Below are positions 34,460 through 47,109 of a stretch of DNA of 64,000 nucleotides, piece by piece. The number at the start of each line of letters is the position of its first letter. Position 1 is the first letter of the stretch. This stretch comes from Diprion similis. Its lineage: Eukaryota; Arthropoda; Insecta; Hymenoptera; Diprionidae. Under the pieces are notes generated by a model, which was given only the letters and a program-made list of their open reading frames with translations, was not told the DNA's origin and searched no databases. The stretch spans positions 3,534,001 through 3,598,000 of the forward strand of contig NC_060114.1 of NCBI RefSeq assembly GCF_021155765.1. Reading direction: 5' to 3'. Both the position numbers and the translations under genes were made by a program.

Positions 34460-35340
34460 AAGCTCCAAATGTAAACAAAAATCCAATTCAATGGCCATAC
34501 AGGATTCCAATACGAGTCCTTCGAAAATTATATCAAGTCCACTCCGATTGCAAGTCCAAATGATCAAGTGCCACGTAGCCGAACGGATCGAAAAGATCTC
34601 GTTAATCCAACAGGGTGCAACTACTGCACGACTTACGAACACGAACCTTGCAGTTGTTATCAAGTTGGTGATAACCAAGCAACACGAGAAACGGACAAGC
34701 CATTGACACGCTTATCTCCCTGATCCCTGCGACATCCACCTTGCTTCAGTGATGATTCAACACTGGATACCTGGGACACCACTTCCTATGGGAATTCCAG
34801 GTGGCTATACCAGTAACTTCGAGAATATCCCTTACATCTCATTATCGCTTACCTGCTGAGTTTTCTCATGATCTAGTTTTTTATCTGTATGTCAGTTTTG
34901 TCATAATTAATCTTACCAAGTTAACCTACATTATTCAATACTGCAGAACCTCGAACACTTGAGTACAATGCTTGATATTCAAAACGCTATCATACGTATT
35001 AGTCCAAGTCACCATGCAATGGGTTTCCCCCTTCGACGGGCATAACGTCCCAGTAGATGACATCGTCTTTGCAAAACAACACGTAAACTCACTTGTAAAA
35101 CCGAACGAGAAACCAATATTCGCGAAAATGATCTTGTTCAGAATGACGAGAGATGTGCAAACGGTAATACATGGCAAAGAGTTTATCGCGGTAGACGCAA
35201 TTATTTAAACTTTCGAATGAGCGTTCCAGAATCCTAACGATACAACCGACATGTGTAATACACTTACGGGAGGCGGTATAAAACAAGATTTATACGAAAG
35301 TATTCTGGTTTTTAGCAGGATAGTAGATTGACTACTAACG
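34460..35340 (+). other. A/C-rich stretch with coding-like fragments, possible decayed gene
   Basis: Several open stretches without clear starts follow each other in shifting frames: 82 codons at about 34478-34723 (including FQYESFENYIKSTPIASP and GCNYCTTYEHEPCSCYQ), then DSTLDTWDTTSYGNS, then VPVDDIVFAKQHVNSLVKP to HGKEFIAVDAII (to 35208), then a stretch ending ESILVFSRIVD. Composition is balanced, yet frames overlap and I recognise no family. It may be a frameshifted pseudogene or chance in A/C-rich DNA. Confidence 0.2.
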
Positions 35341-35579
35341 AAATTGTTAACCTCGATTCACCTCAAGTGATCAAAATTACTTCATCGTTTCGGTCAGTTG
35401 CTCCGTGATGGGTTTTCAGAAAAAAATAATAAAAACACCTACATAGGGGCATTTGCGAGGCAAATATCGATATGCATGCTGATCCACACCTGCAGTGCTG
35501 CATAAAAACGATAAGGAGTTTAGAGAGCTGATATATGATCTATATATCATATTATGAATTGCGATTTTCATCTATTGCG

Positions 35580-35690
35580 ACGTTCTACAAAGACACCAAA
35601 AGTGAGAGGCAAGGAGAACTCATTCCAATAAGCACCCCAAAAGTAAGAGGAACTAATTCTAAAAAACACCCCAAGAGGAACAGAATCCTT
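35580..35690 (+). repeat. short degenerate tandem repeat
   Basis: ACACCAAAAGTGAGAGG, GCACCCCAAAAGTAAGAGG and ACACCCCAAGAGGAAC recur at about 45- and 35-base spacing. Confidence 0.4.
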
Positions 35691-36931
35691 CTACGTCCGC
35701 GTCGTTGTCGCTGTGTTGCGCCAAAAGAAGAAAGTTGGTGATTAAAATCAAAACTTTCATTAAAAAACAGTGAACTTTGAAGTTTAACTTCAAGATCAAC
35801 TTTCAAAAGCTAATCAGATCGTTTTGACCAAACCTAATAACTTTTGTGTGAAACATCTTGTGTGAGATGCAGATCCTCAAAATTATCTCAAGCGCATATA
35901 CTTTTGAACTTTATTTGAACCGTTGAGGTCACGTGGACCCTAGACCATAATATATATTTAAACATAAAATTTCCCGCTGTTTTCCATTCTCGCACCAAAA
36001 ATGGGGGTTCTCATTTTGTTGCTGTTGTACAAAGTTTATTTCAAAATGACTTGGAAAATAAAGTTCAAAGTCAAATCAAAGGTTACCACAAAATCCCTTG
36101 TTAAAAATAACCCAAAATTTAAATTTGTCAATTTTTTTTTCACCGAACCCCGCGGGATCTCTGGGGGTTGCCAAAAATTTTTTTCACCCTGCATCTCTCT
36201 CTCTCTCTGCATGCAGCTCCCTTCAGCAGTATATACTCTAATATACAGGGTGTTTATGTTAACTCTGGGCACACTTGTAAGGTGTGTAGAGGCTGCCTAC
36301 GCAAGTATTTTGAGATGAGACACCCATGGTCTAAAACTCATCCTAACGGCTGTAGAAGGCTTTGAAGAATTTGGTAGCGCGCACACGTAGTTTAATGAAT
36401 CAGATGTGATCAGTTTCGACAATGGTTTCATATAAAACAGTACAAAGTTCTAGTGTGAAATCAACAACAAGGTATGCATATAATGCTTGGCAGTTGACAC
36501 TGATGATGGATAAAAGGCTAAACATATCAGAATTCCGTGATACACAAAATAAGTGCTCCTAATTGCTAGTTACCCGATGGGACCCATCTACTGTAAACGG
36601 AAATTCGTAAAGGCGGGTTCACATGGACGCGTCGGCGCAGAGCTCGGTTGAGCGGTAATCAATCAAAATACAATGAAATCTAGTGAACACTATATTTCAG
36701 AAATTTTGATTTGATACCGCTCGAACGCGCCATTACGCGTATGCAAACCCAGTTCTTTTGACCGACAGATATGTTTCCTGCATTACCTACAGAGTCATGT
36801 CAAAATGGTGGCAACACATGTAGTTTGCCTGAGTATCTCGAGATAGCAGTGCCGACAATACTGACAAACATCATCATTCGAAAAGGCATTCAAACGTCAA
36901 TACCACGCGTTGTAAGTCGTGTTAACCTAAA
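35691..36931. other. intergenic and DDX20 5' region
   Basis: Includes a CT repeat (about 36195-36208) and ACAGGGTGTTTATGTTAACT near 36245, a form common at ends of decayed arthropod transposons. The DDX20 promoter must lie toward 36600-36930, but no core promoter is evident. Confidence 0.35.
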
Positions 36932-37118
36932 ATGTCGCGTCAAACGGCGCACGAAATAGGTTCCAAAGCCCGTACAACAGACATAGAAATTCAAGAGGAT
37001 GTCACATTTTACCAAATGGGTGTCAATCAACGCGTCTTGGACGGGCTTACAAACGCCGGGTTTCAAAGACCGTCGCCGATTCAACTTAAAGCTATTCCGC
37101 TTGGTCGTTGTGGATTTG
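36932..37118 (+). CDS. DDX20: DDX20 exon 1 (N-terminus and Q motif)
   Basis: The ATG at 36932 gives [12 protein letters not shown], followed by [16 protein letters not shown] and the Q motif. The exon ends after the first base of an Asp codon at a GTAATG donor. This start is chosen because upstream sequence in frame is not protein-like. A short overlapping upstream frame in another phase begins at 36771 and may be in the 5' UTR. Confidence 0.92.
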
Positions 37119-40100
37119 GTAATGATAAGAGATCAGTTATTGCTTGAAAAAATATACTCAGTATTAGAATAAGCTTCATATTTTTAGTACCATGAATTTC
37201 ATCCATTTTGCACCCATTATTTGTGTGCTGTGTTTTAAACATTGTCATTCATGAATTTCAATTCAAACGACAACTTTCTGAATCTGAATCCCTGGTATTT
37301 CAGTTTTTATATTATTCTACTGCGAATATTAATAATCAATAACCAGGGAGTTGTTTCAATTAATCTTTAAGAGGTGAGATGACGATTCAATGTGAGTTGA
37401 AAATTTGCTACATTAATGTAACGATGCTTAGGGAAAATCGTTATTTTTCTGTTTTGTCATGATTCAAAATTCGGTCAATCATACTCAGGCAAAACCCACC
37501 TCACATTGTAAAAATTAACAAAAAATTAAAGAAATTATTAATTATGGCGGAACTAAAGCGGCAGATTCTCATTTTATAACCTCAGCCCATATAAATTATT
37601 CATAAAATTGTGAAACAGCAATTTATTATCAATGCTTAGCTACATCAACATTACAAAATTCAGTCATGGTAGACCGACTCGTATTGCTATTTTTCTGGCA
37701 CGTGCGCATAAAATAAAGATTTCTTGACGAGTGTAAAGTGCCGCTCGAGCCAAATGCGAATACAAAACTTATACGAGTCAAAAAGATCTTATATGCGCAC
37801 GTATCATATATCCTATTTTCTGTGTTACCTTCTGTCAAAAATGAGAATATTGTCTAGTTTTTATAAGCACTAGTGCGTAGAAATCGACTTTCAAGCACTA
37901 GTGTCCATACAATCTACAAAGTAATGGAATTGTTGACAGAGGTAGTTCAGAAATTATATTTAAGTGCATTCTTAAAGTAACGAATCAATTTGTTTCAGAA
38001 TAGATTCTACAAAAATATTCATTGCGAACTGAGGAACTTTGTGATTATTCACTCTTGAAGCTTACATTCTGCTTACTGATGTTGAATAATTTACTTATTT
38101 TTTGAAAATTTTATTTTGAGACTTGCTTTCCACATTTCAATGTTTAGTGGAAAATTGTATGTATTCGGGAATACCTATGTGAACTGTAAAAATAAACTCA
38201 TGTAAATAACAACTACAAATACCGACATATCAGAAATATAAATAATAAAGTGAAGCTGTAATAATAATGATGATTTTTAATTTTAATATTTCTTGGCGTT
38301 GACGACACCTGCTGTTCAACTTTGTTGAAAGTTTCAAAAGAGATTCATTTTTTTTCATTATTACAACCTTCAACTTTAAACTGGACGATCAGATAATATG
38401 ATAATGCAGAAAGAGGCAATCTGTGCTTGAAAAAATTTGAAACACGAGGAATTCTGCTTTAATCTTTGTTTTTTCTTATGCTCTCCATAGATTTGATTGT
38501 ACGAGCAAAATCCGGAACTGGTAAGACGGCTGTGTTCGGCATCATTGCCTTGGAAATGCTCGACATGTCTGTGAAAGGTTTGCAAGTCCTGATTCTCGCA
38601 CCTACCAGAGAAATAGCTTTGCAAGTGACTGGAGTAATAACATCAATTGGCTCAGAGTTCGAGGGTGAATATTTTTTATTTATTACAGGAGAAAAAAAAT
38701 GTGGTTCGTAAGACTAGTTACACTTAGACCGTCGAGTAAATATTAATAACTTTCCAGGTTTGAAGGTCGAAAGTTTTATCGGTGGAATATCGATTGAAGA
38801 CGACCGTAAGAAGGCGAACAATTGTCATGTGGCGGTCGGCGCTCCAGGGAGAGTGAAACATTTGGTTGACAAGGGAATTCTGAATGTGAACAGCATCAGG
38901 TTATTCGTCCTAGACGAAGCGGACAAGCTGATGGAAGTTAGCTTTCAAAAAGATATAAAGTAACTAGAATTATTGTGTTACATTTACATATTATGTCAAT
39001 GACAATCATGGGCAATTCTGAATTTCAAACTTGCCGTAGGATTTAGCGTATAATATCTCCTTACAAAAATGATGGAAAATGCTAGAGAACGGTTGTCCGA
39101 CTGATGAAATGCGTTTCCAAGTCGAAGACAATTTTTTTTTTTTGAAGCAATGTTTTTACGATGACAAACCTTTTGAGTTATTTCGCTTTTCTAAAATTTG
39201 TGAAATTTTCAGTTACATATTTTCGAAATTACCGGTCAACAAACAAGTCATATCGTGTAGTGCCACTTATCCTGGAGATCTGGAGTCCTTTCTTGGAAGA
39301 TACATGCGTTCTCCTATTCTCACATCTCCAAACAGTGACGGTCCTGTGTTGATCGGTCTGCGGCAATTCGTAGCAGTAGTTCAACAGCACCCGAACGCTA
39401 TGAGACAGGTTTGTATGAAACTGAAATTTCATGGATCTGCGGACGGATGCAACTGTAGCAGTATTAATTTTTTCTGACTTTAGGTTCAAATAAAGGTGAA
39501 CGAACTTGCCAGAATATTTGTCAAAATACCGTTCAAGCAAAGCATCGTTTTCTCGAACTATCAATCTAGGTAAAAATTTATTAAACTTACTTTTTATTGT
39601 ATTTACTAACATATTAGTTAGTTGTAAATGAAATTTTCTAGTTTAAAATGGTTTAATTGACAGAAATGCAAAAACAGTTATTTAGCAATTCAATAAGATC
39701 TCTATATAGGTATCAAGTCTTCAAACAAATTCTTGACGTATTTCAGACTCGATAGTATTTATATCTCTATAATCTAATTAAAAACTTCAATATTCCTCGG
39801 ATCAAAGAAGTTAGTGGGTTCAAAATCAATGCTTTTCCATTTATTTTATTACAAGATATTCAAATATTTAGATTTCATCGAGTTGCCATATTCGTAGAAT
39901 ATGAAAACATCCACTTTTCATTTCAACTGACTATAAAATTGATTGAAATCTAATAGACTAGTTCGATTTCTTATTTTGTTGAAAAAACTATATTACACAA
40001 TCCCACTAAGAAACCTTTATTTATCATGTTGATTTCAGTAAATATTCAATTTTTCAAGATTGCACTACAGATATTAATGTAGATTAAAGTAAAAACAAGA

Positions 40101-43100
40101 TTGAATTCCTATTCACGAAAAAGAATCTGTTGACTAAATATGTGAAGAATAATTTTCCCATTAAAATAAGCCATTGTTAATTGAAATGGTACGAATCTTC
40201 GAAATGTTTAATTATTTTGATGCGATTTGAAATGAACACTTGCCTTAACTTTCATATATCAAACCAATATTTTCAGAGCTCAGTCAGTCTGCAACAAAAT
40301 CAACGCGATGGGTTTCTCAGCTATATACATAGTCGGAAATCAAGAGATGCGTAAACGTATCGAAGGGTTCAAAAAACTTAAGGACTTCAAGTGTAGGATA
40401 ATGGTGACGACCGATCTCACAGCACGAGGCATAGATGCCGAGAACGTAAACCTTATTATCAATTTGGATGTTCCTCTAGACGGAGCAACTTACTTGCACA
40501 GAATTGGTAGGGCCGGAAGGTATGGATCCTACGGTATTGCGATAACGATCGTTGCCCAAAACGAACTCGACAACTTTAGGGAACTGATCGGCTCCGTCGG
40601 TGGAGCCGGATTCCAAGTCCTCAGACTACCCCAGAATTATCCAGAAGATATTTGGGCGGAAAATGACTCGACGTTCGAAAAAATATCGGCAAAAACTGAT
40701 AAAGGTTGTAACGATGGCGAAACACCCGCTGAAAATGTTCTCTCTTCTCCAAACGGAGCTCCTTTTGTCCCGGTTGAAGAGGCGTCGATTCGCAATCTTA
40801 GATTTAATCAGCAAACGGAGGTCGAATTTGACTCAAATATGAGCCCGGCTTCTAAAAATATCAGCGCAGGAATTTCTGAAGGCACTAAAATTGCGAGGAA
40901 AACGAATTCTGAGACGGAAAACTGTCAGTTCAAGACGAAGAATCTTGTCGAGTCGTCGTGTAGTCAAATTGACTCAGCATCATGCAACTTTGAACCTAAG
41001 AGTGTAGAGCATAAGGTGAAATTGGAAACTTTATTTAGAGAGGATGAGGATGATGTATTTTCCACTAAACAGACCCCTTTGAAAGCGAAAAATAACACGA
41101 AAGATCAGTGTAAGCGAGTTTCAAATGACAGAGTACATAAATTCACGGTAAAAACGAATAACAAAAAGCGTTCGAGGTTGCTGGAGTTTAATGAAAATAC
41201 GAAGTTCGAATTGAATCTGTCAAATTTGTCGGATAACGACGACGACTGCAGTGTGGCACAAGAAGCGATAGCAAAATACACGGCAACAGGACCACGCAGA
41301 GCATGTTCTAGAATCAGCATAGATGAACAGAAAAAGGAAAGTGAATTGAACGTTAATGCGACAAGTGTGAAGACGTTTGACGCAGAAAATATGATCAAGT
41401 CGCTGGAAACAAGTTTCGAAGAATTGTTGGCACAAGATCCAAGCGATGAAAAAGTTTCAAAGCTGAAGGATATTGTTAGTGACTTGAAGAAAATGAATTT
41501 CGACGACACCTCAAATTCTAGCAACGCAACGCTGACACGAAACGAGCTGATGCAATGGAAGGGACGGATCGATGTTGAGATTAGTTGCTTGAAGTCTTTG
41601 ACAGAGGTTCCGGCGTATCGTGTGAACCACACTTGGCATCGATTGTTGTATGAGAATCGCAATTCGGCGAAGCTGACGTTCCTGGAGATGCAGAAAAAGG
41701 CACTTTTGTGCATGTATCCGGATATTCAAAGCGAACTAGACGATTGCCCGCCAGTGAGAATTGAGATATTCCGAGAAGTCGATGAGTTCAGGAGGAAACA
41801 TCCCATCATTAGATGGAAACTTGATACTTATTTTCCCTACCCAACGAACATTGAGGCGCCGCTGCCGATGCTAGTCTTTTCCAAATTGGAGATAGAGAGG
41901 TATCGCGAAGCTGTGAAATACTTGCGGTCGAATTCTCAGTGCGAAAACATGGCGATGAGAAAAATCAGAATCGCAACAGCTTTCATGAGTGAAAAGGACA
42001 GATACAAGTTGGAATTGAAACGTCTTGTTCGTGGCAAAATGTCTTATTCGCAGCTGATATCTTTCGTCGAGCAGGAAAAAATTGGAAAACGAAACGGCGA
42101 TGAGATTCTGGGGGAAAGAGCCAAGTGCAGAGTTTCGGAGCGTGAAAAATTTCTGAGATTCTCAAAGGGGCGGCTCAAGTCGTTTTATCGAGACTTTGAC
42201 TCTATGAGTAAATCGCTAAACAATCTAACCGATTCGAGTTCTGAGAAATCACAATACGATTCAAACGATTCCGATTCCGATTCGACGGACTTGCAAGATG
42301 ACCAATGTGCAATAATTCGTCAGGTTGAGGAATCGTCAACCGAAATTTATTCCAGGTTGAGAGAAAATTTGTGGCTCCTGGTAAGCCGCGAGTATTTAGA
42401 ATGCCTTGAAGCATATCGTCAAATGGAATTCGAAATTGCAGAACTCGACGATGTTCATACAATGAGCGAAGACGAATTCTGCGCTTTGATCGAATCTTAT
42501 TGGAAGTTAGAATCTTCGAGGATTTCGGGTATATCCTTTTCTAAAGCGACAGAACCCGAACAACTGCTCTCGAAATTGAAAACCCTCGACTCAGCATTTG
42601 ATGAAGAGAAATTCTCGTCGCGATTTAGCGATGAAAAGCGCAGTTGCATGCAGGAACGTGTGAAATACCTGATACATGTCGATCCGATTGAACTTTGTGC
42701 CCGACGGTTTGAGAGAATTCTTGGTCTGATTGACGACCCATGTATTTCTGAGGTACGTGAAACTGCGTTAGCTAAAGTTGCCGAGAAACGAAATTCAGAC
42801 TCGATTACCAGTTACGACGAATTTTTGTCTGTCTTCGAATCCCGGGAAAATTTTGACAGACTCCAGGGGACGAATTTGACGAACGTTGATTGTATGGCGT
42901 TTTTTAAATTTCTGAATGATGCGGAGGAAGAATCGACTGTGAGCGAGGCTGACAAAGAGACAGAATCTTTTGCAAAGCTGGAGAATAATGATTACCAAGA
43001 ATCAGATAGAGACGCTACAGATTCGTCTTCCGATACATCGGAGTCATTGGAGTTGAATGACTGGCCAGAAGTGAAAGTGAACAACGATGGCTTAAATTTG

Positions 43101-43430
43101 AAGACAAAATCATCTCCGAAAATTTCAGTGCGCCAGAAGTCGAAATTCGTACCCATTCAAACGAACAATTTCGTGTACAACGATCAACCGCAAAGTTTCA
43201 AACCCCAACGTCAGATTGTCGATGATAATAATGCGCGAAATGATTGTGAACATGCAAAATATTCACCCACTTATATCGACGACAGTGTTTTGTCTGATCG
43301 GGAAGAATGTGAACCAACAAATGAAATGGAAGAGCTTGACAAGTGGTTTGAGGAACTCAGGCATCAAACGAATCGATTACATATGGAAGAATACCTCAAA
43401 GGAATGATGAAGTATTATGTTGACCATTGA
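36932..43430 (+). CDS. DDX20: DDX20/Gemin3 DEAD-box RNA helicase, six exons, 1332 aa
   Basis: RNA helicase of the SMN (Gemin) complex that loads Sm rings on spliceosomal snRNAs in cytoplasm and nuclear gems. Exons are 36932-37118, 38491-38664, 38758-38959, 39213-39408, 39484-39569 and 40277-43430; all junctions are GT/AG and the summed length, 3999 nt, is in frame. Motifs in order: Q motif [20 protein letters not shown] (to residue 62), motif I AKSGTGKT (68-75), Ia PTREIA (100-105), Ib GAPGR (148-152), II DEAD (173-176), III SAT (204-206), [17 protein letters not shown] (326-335) and [10 protein letters not shown] (356-363). The stretch around GRCGF-DLIV and DINYIFSKLP is DDX20-specific. The remaining ~920 residues are low-complexity, Ser/Asp/Glu-rich and charged helical, ending in [12 protein letters not shown], which faintly echoes the human C-terminus. 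Human DDX20 is about 824 residues, so this tail is unusually long. Confidence 0.95.
37119..38490 (+). other. DDX20 intron 1
   Basis: 1.37 kb, GTAATG to CTCCATAG, AT-rich. CACTAGTG palindromes occur twice near 37870 and 37897. No inserted element seen. Confidence 0.8.
38491..38664 (+). CDS. DDX20: DDX20 exon 2 (Walker A, motif Ia)
   Basis: The acceptor CTCCATAG ends at 38490. The first two bases complete Asp63, then the exon reads [15 protein letters not shown] through [11 protein letters not shown] to SEFEG. The donor GTGAAT lies at 38665. It encodes the ATP-binding P-loop. Confidence 0.94.
38758..38959 (+). CDS. DDX20: DDX20 exon 3 (motif Ib, DEAD box)
   Basis: The acceptor TTTCCAG ends at 38757. 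The exon encodes [23 protein letters not shown] and [13 protein letters not shown], ending in FQKDI plus two bases at a GTAACT donor. DEAD falls at residues 173-176. Confidence 0.94.
39213..39408 (+). CDS. DDX20: DDX20 exon 4 (motif III SAT)
   Basis: The acceptor TTTTCAG ends at 39212. The exon completes Asn188 and reads [20 protein letters not shown] through RYMRSP to LIGLRQF, ending at a GTTTGT donor. The DINYIFS and LIGL context is typical of DDX20 rather than other DEAD-box proteins. Confidence 0.93.
39484..39569 (+). CDS. DDX20: DDX20 exon 5 (motif IV)
   Basis: This short 86-nt exon has acceptor CTGACTTTAG and donor GTAAAA. It encodes [12 protein letters not shown] and [15 protein letters not shown], with the first base of the next exon completing Arg282. 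It is too short to show as an isolated reading frame, but frame and family alignment fit. Confidence 0.9.
39570..40276 (+). other. DDX20 intron 5
   Basis: 0.7 kb, GTAAAA to TTTTCAG, AT-rich with no repeat or reading frame noticed. Confidence 0.8.
40277..43430 (+). CDS. DDX20: DDX20 exon 6 (motifs V and VI plus ~920-residue tail)
   Basis: The acceptor TATTTTCAG ends at 40276 and the exon runs 3154 nt without interruption to TGA at 43428. The first ~130 residues finish the helicase core. The rest has acidic/serine clusters (near 42230-42290 and 43015-43050), amphipathic charged helices in the middle, and a conserved-looking C-terminal helix. One very long 3' exon suggests an old loss of introns in the tail. 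Confidence 0.96.
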
Positions 43431-43584
43431 ATCGCTGTCTTTAACGAGTGATCGGTTAGCTAATATCGATATCTAGGGTCCTTAAATAATGTAACATATT
43501 GTTAACTTTCAGTTTCGGATCTACGCACGTCTATGTGTGATTGATTCCATTTTCCTTCTAAGTGTACATTTTTTTTCAGTAAGA

Positions 43585-43590
43585 AATAAA
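43585..43590 (+). terminator. DDX20 poly(A) signal
   Basis: AATAAA lies 155 bases past the stop codon in GAAATAAATCTG, followed by a T/G-rich stretch suited to cleavage. It is the nearest hexamer downstream. Confidence 0.6.
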
Positions 43591-43828
43591 TCTGAATATT
43601 TATTATATGTGCTCGTCATATTCAACGATTAATTTTTCCTTCAGGTTCTGATTATGGTGAGAATTATGTGAAGCACTAGTTCTGCATTCACAAGAAAACT
43701 ATCGCAGGTCGATGTCTGCGATTTGATTTCTTCTGTAATATTTTATAATAGACTAAAACTAACCGACATAATTTTTTTTTTATATTTCCAAAGGGACTAT
43801 CTTTTAGGTAGTTAAATTGTTTTCAGTA

Positions 43829-44385
43829 AGTTTTCCTTGTAAGAGAGATGCGACATCTAGTGGTGATTCAAAGATAGTACTTCATACTTTCTATTAGATA
43901 TTTATAATCTTATGGACAATCGTTCCCAGAAATAGATGTTTTTCCGAAATTCTATGAAAAGCGATTTCTTAGTTTTCGAGTTGAATACTTTTCTAAAATT
44001 TGTAAGAACTCGTGGATTGCTACAATTATCTACGTAAAATTATAATTATGTAATTCAAGGGTAGATTTTCTTCCTGAATTCTTATATCTGTACGAATTGG
44101 CGGTATTTTATTTTCATTTTTACAACTAGTCGAGAAAACTATCGATTATAACCACTTCTCGCAGCAGTTCTCAATTTTTTACGAAAAATTATGGACTCTT
44201 AGTTGAATTCTTTGGGTAAGTTGCTTTTTTATTTTGTTGTACATAATTGTGGATTATCCCAGTCTTTCGTAATATTTCATCATCTTATCAGAAAAAAACT
44301 TCCGCAAAAACTATTTCCTACGAAAAATAGTGTTTTTCTATTTTTTTTTATGTTTTCATAAAATGTCGTAAAAAGTCAAAAGCTT
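43829..44385 (+). repeat. dispersed repeat, most complete copy of the 'TTTTACGA' family
   Basis: Shares AAGTTTTCC...GATGCGACATCTAG with 46478-46540 and TTTCGTAATATTTCATCATCTT plus AATTCTATGAAAA with 52540-52985. These alignable landmarks in the same order indicate a common ancestor about 550 bases long. No coding capacity. Confidence 0.5.
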
Positions 44386-47109
44386 CTGGTCCATTCTGAA
44401 GAATGTCAACAAACAGACGACAGAAATTGACGAATCTATAGCAGATCGAAATTGTATGCATCTGAATCCAGTCTGTGGGAAGTTTCACGGAAAAAAATTT
44501 GCTGCGACTTAGATGTGCAACAAGTAGAGCCTTTCCAAGTAATTAGTTCGTTTTTTGGCTTTTCAGCTACCAACGATAATTGCACAAACTACAAACGATG
44601 GAATTTCAGTTTCTGATGTACATACAATTAAATCATTATAGGTAGCTTAGCATGGGTACCTCCTCAGAACTTGTTGAATTTGCACTAATTACTTTTACTC
44701 AAAATCAACTAATAAGGCCAGATTATATAAAATAAAATCGAAAATCCGTGAAACATCAAAACAATTTCAAGAGCATACACCCTCCTAACATTTATGATAA
44801 TGGTTTTGCCGAAAACCGAAAACGATGCGAAGACGAAGAGAGAGAGAGAGAGGGAGAGAGAGAAAAAGAGAAAAATACTAGTCTTCAAGTTTGAATAGAA
44901 GTACAGATTTAGAATCGCTAGCGTAAGAAACTAGCGGATACAGGAATGCATCGATTTTTTGTTTATTTTAAAAAGTATTAAACTCTTCAAGACGGTGTTA
45001 ATGAAGGGACAAAATGTTTAGTAGACGCAACGTCATTTATGCTAATAAGAAAAGTAACCAAAGTGTAAGTCAACCTCACCGATATTCTTCATTCTGCGAT
45101 GTGTTTGAGTACATTAAAAACCATTGAACACATATTTGACACATAGTCTTATTCAGCTGTTCAAATGACAAAGGTAACCTCTGATGTTTACGCGAAGAAA
45201 TAGGGGAAGAATACCTGAGGGTTCAACACTAAGCTTATTATCATCTGTTGATAAAAATTATCAAATATTATAAAAATTGTGATTAACGTCCAATTTGTTT
45301 TATCGAAAAATTAGAAATCATCAAAAAGCCAAAAGAGCATTTTCTCCAGTTATTAGTGAACTACAGAAATTGTAGCCCCACCTGGGAAAGAGAGGATTAA
45401 TTTTCAATATAATTTCTATTCGACAGGTTTATCACTTTCAAATTTAGAAACTTGGAAAATCTTGAATAGTCTGGAATGTTTATTCTACCTAAAAAAGTCA
45501 TAGAAAATTCGGGAAATTTAGTTAAATTTCCGGAAAAAAGAAAAACTGAAACCTTAAGCTCAAACAGTTACATCGTGTCTAATGTTACAACATTGGAGAA
45601 AGTTTGGCCGTACCTACCTGTAGACCATGTGTATTAGTTTCAAATAAAAAATTTCATCCTCAGTGAAGTGAAGTATAATGACTAACAATAAAATGAATTA
45701 AATATTATTTGTAATAATTAATTCAGTATATTTTCATTCAGAATTTTCATTTTAGACGGCAGAAAGAGTGTCAAAAACACTGTAAGTACGATAGAGTAGA
45801 TGATCGTCAGAAATTGAGAAAAATGGACTCAAAAATATCGTAACCGATATTTCTACATCCATTTTACGCGTGAAACAACCACGATTGGTCACCACCATTA
45901 TCAAAAGCCAGATGTGTGAATAATGAAAAGATTGCTAAACTGATTTATCTCTTTATTTCATGGACTGATAAGAAATCGTTCCTAGAATAAAGTTTACTGT
46001 CGAAATTTGACCTAATTGAAAAAATTCCGAGGTGTATAACTTATACCACCATAGTGAAAATGGTCTTTATGCCTAACTACGAGTTTGATTTTACGATTAA
46101 GTAGAGAAATCTGGACGTTTTCGTAGTTTTGGCATAGAATTTTTTGTAGATTATCGTATTCTTTCGTGAAATATTCTACTTTTTCGTAGATTATCGTCTT
46201 TGTTTTATAGATAGGTGATTGTCGAATGGCTCGCGTTTATGCGATCGTTCTTATTGTATCAATTATTATAATGAATACAATTTGTTGAAGAATATCGTAG
46301 AATTCCTGATTTAGAGAAATAGCAAGTGTCAGTTTTTTCACAAGACTCACCAATTGAAACAATGTGAATTAAAAAATATACAACAGTTTCTTAAAATCCG
46401 TTTAGGTCGTACTGAAAAGATGAGAGGATCTTCGAATGTAGACCCAACTTCTGGTAGATACTTACAACTTGTTTGCAATAAGTTTTCCATGTAAGAAATT
46501 ACAGATGCGACATCTAGCGGTAGTTCAAAAATAATATTTCTGTGTCGGAAATTGTCATAATTTTTTATAGAAAATTATATTCTTATAATTTTTCTTAAAA
46601 ATTTATAATTTTTTATGTAAAACCCCATAATTTTGGACGATTTTCTAGAATTTTGTACGCTCTTTAACGATTTCTTACAATTTGAGAATATTTCCTGCAA
46701 TTTTCAACGAACTGCTCTTTATTGTAGTTTGGCGTAGAAACTGTGTTCATTCGTATGTGGAATATTTTTAAGAGATGACTAAAAAAAGTCCTTCACGTTC
46801 ACAAAATTATCTTGAGATGTCAAAAATAATGATCATCGAGTTTTTGGCTTCGAAACAGCTAAGAATTAATGTCTAGGTTATGTTGCCTCGGTCGAAAAAT
46901 ACTAACTAACCCAGAAACATTGAACTCTATCACTTATAAGACCGTTCACCGCAATCACTGATTTACTATATACATCTAGGTATACAAATGCGTATCAGTG
47001 ACCGCAACAGAAGCGATAGTATTTCAAAATAAGGGCCCTGAATATTTTATACATACACAAAGAACTATAATTTGTGTGTAACCCTTGTACGAATAAATTA
47101 CAAATTCAG
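44386..47109. other. intergenic; GA microsatellite and second copy of dispersed repeat
   Basis: A (GA)n run lies at 44837-44870. The 46478-46760 segment is a copy of the repeat at 43829. No gene seen. Confidence 0.5.

Noticed and set aside
41105..41713. 202-codon minus-strand frame
   Set aside because: Shadow of the DDX20 coding exon on the opposite strand.
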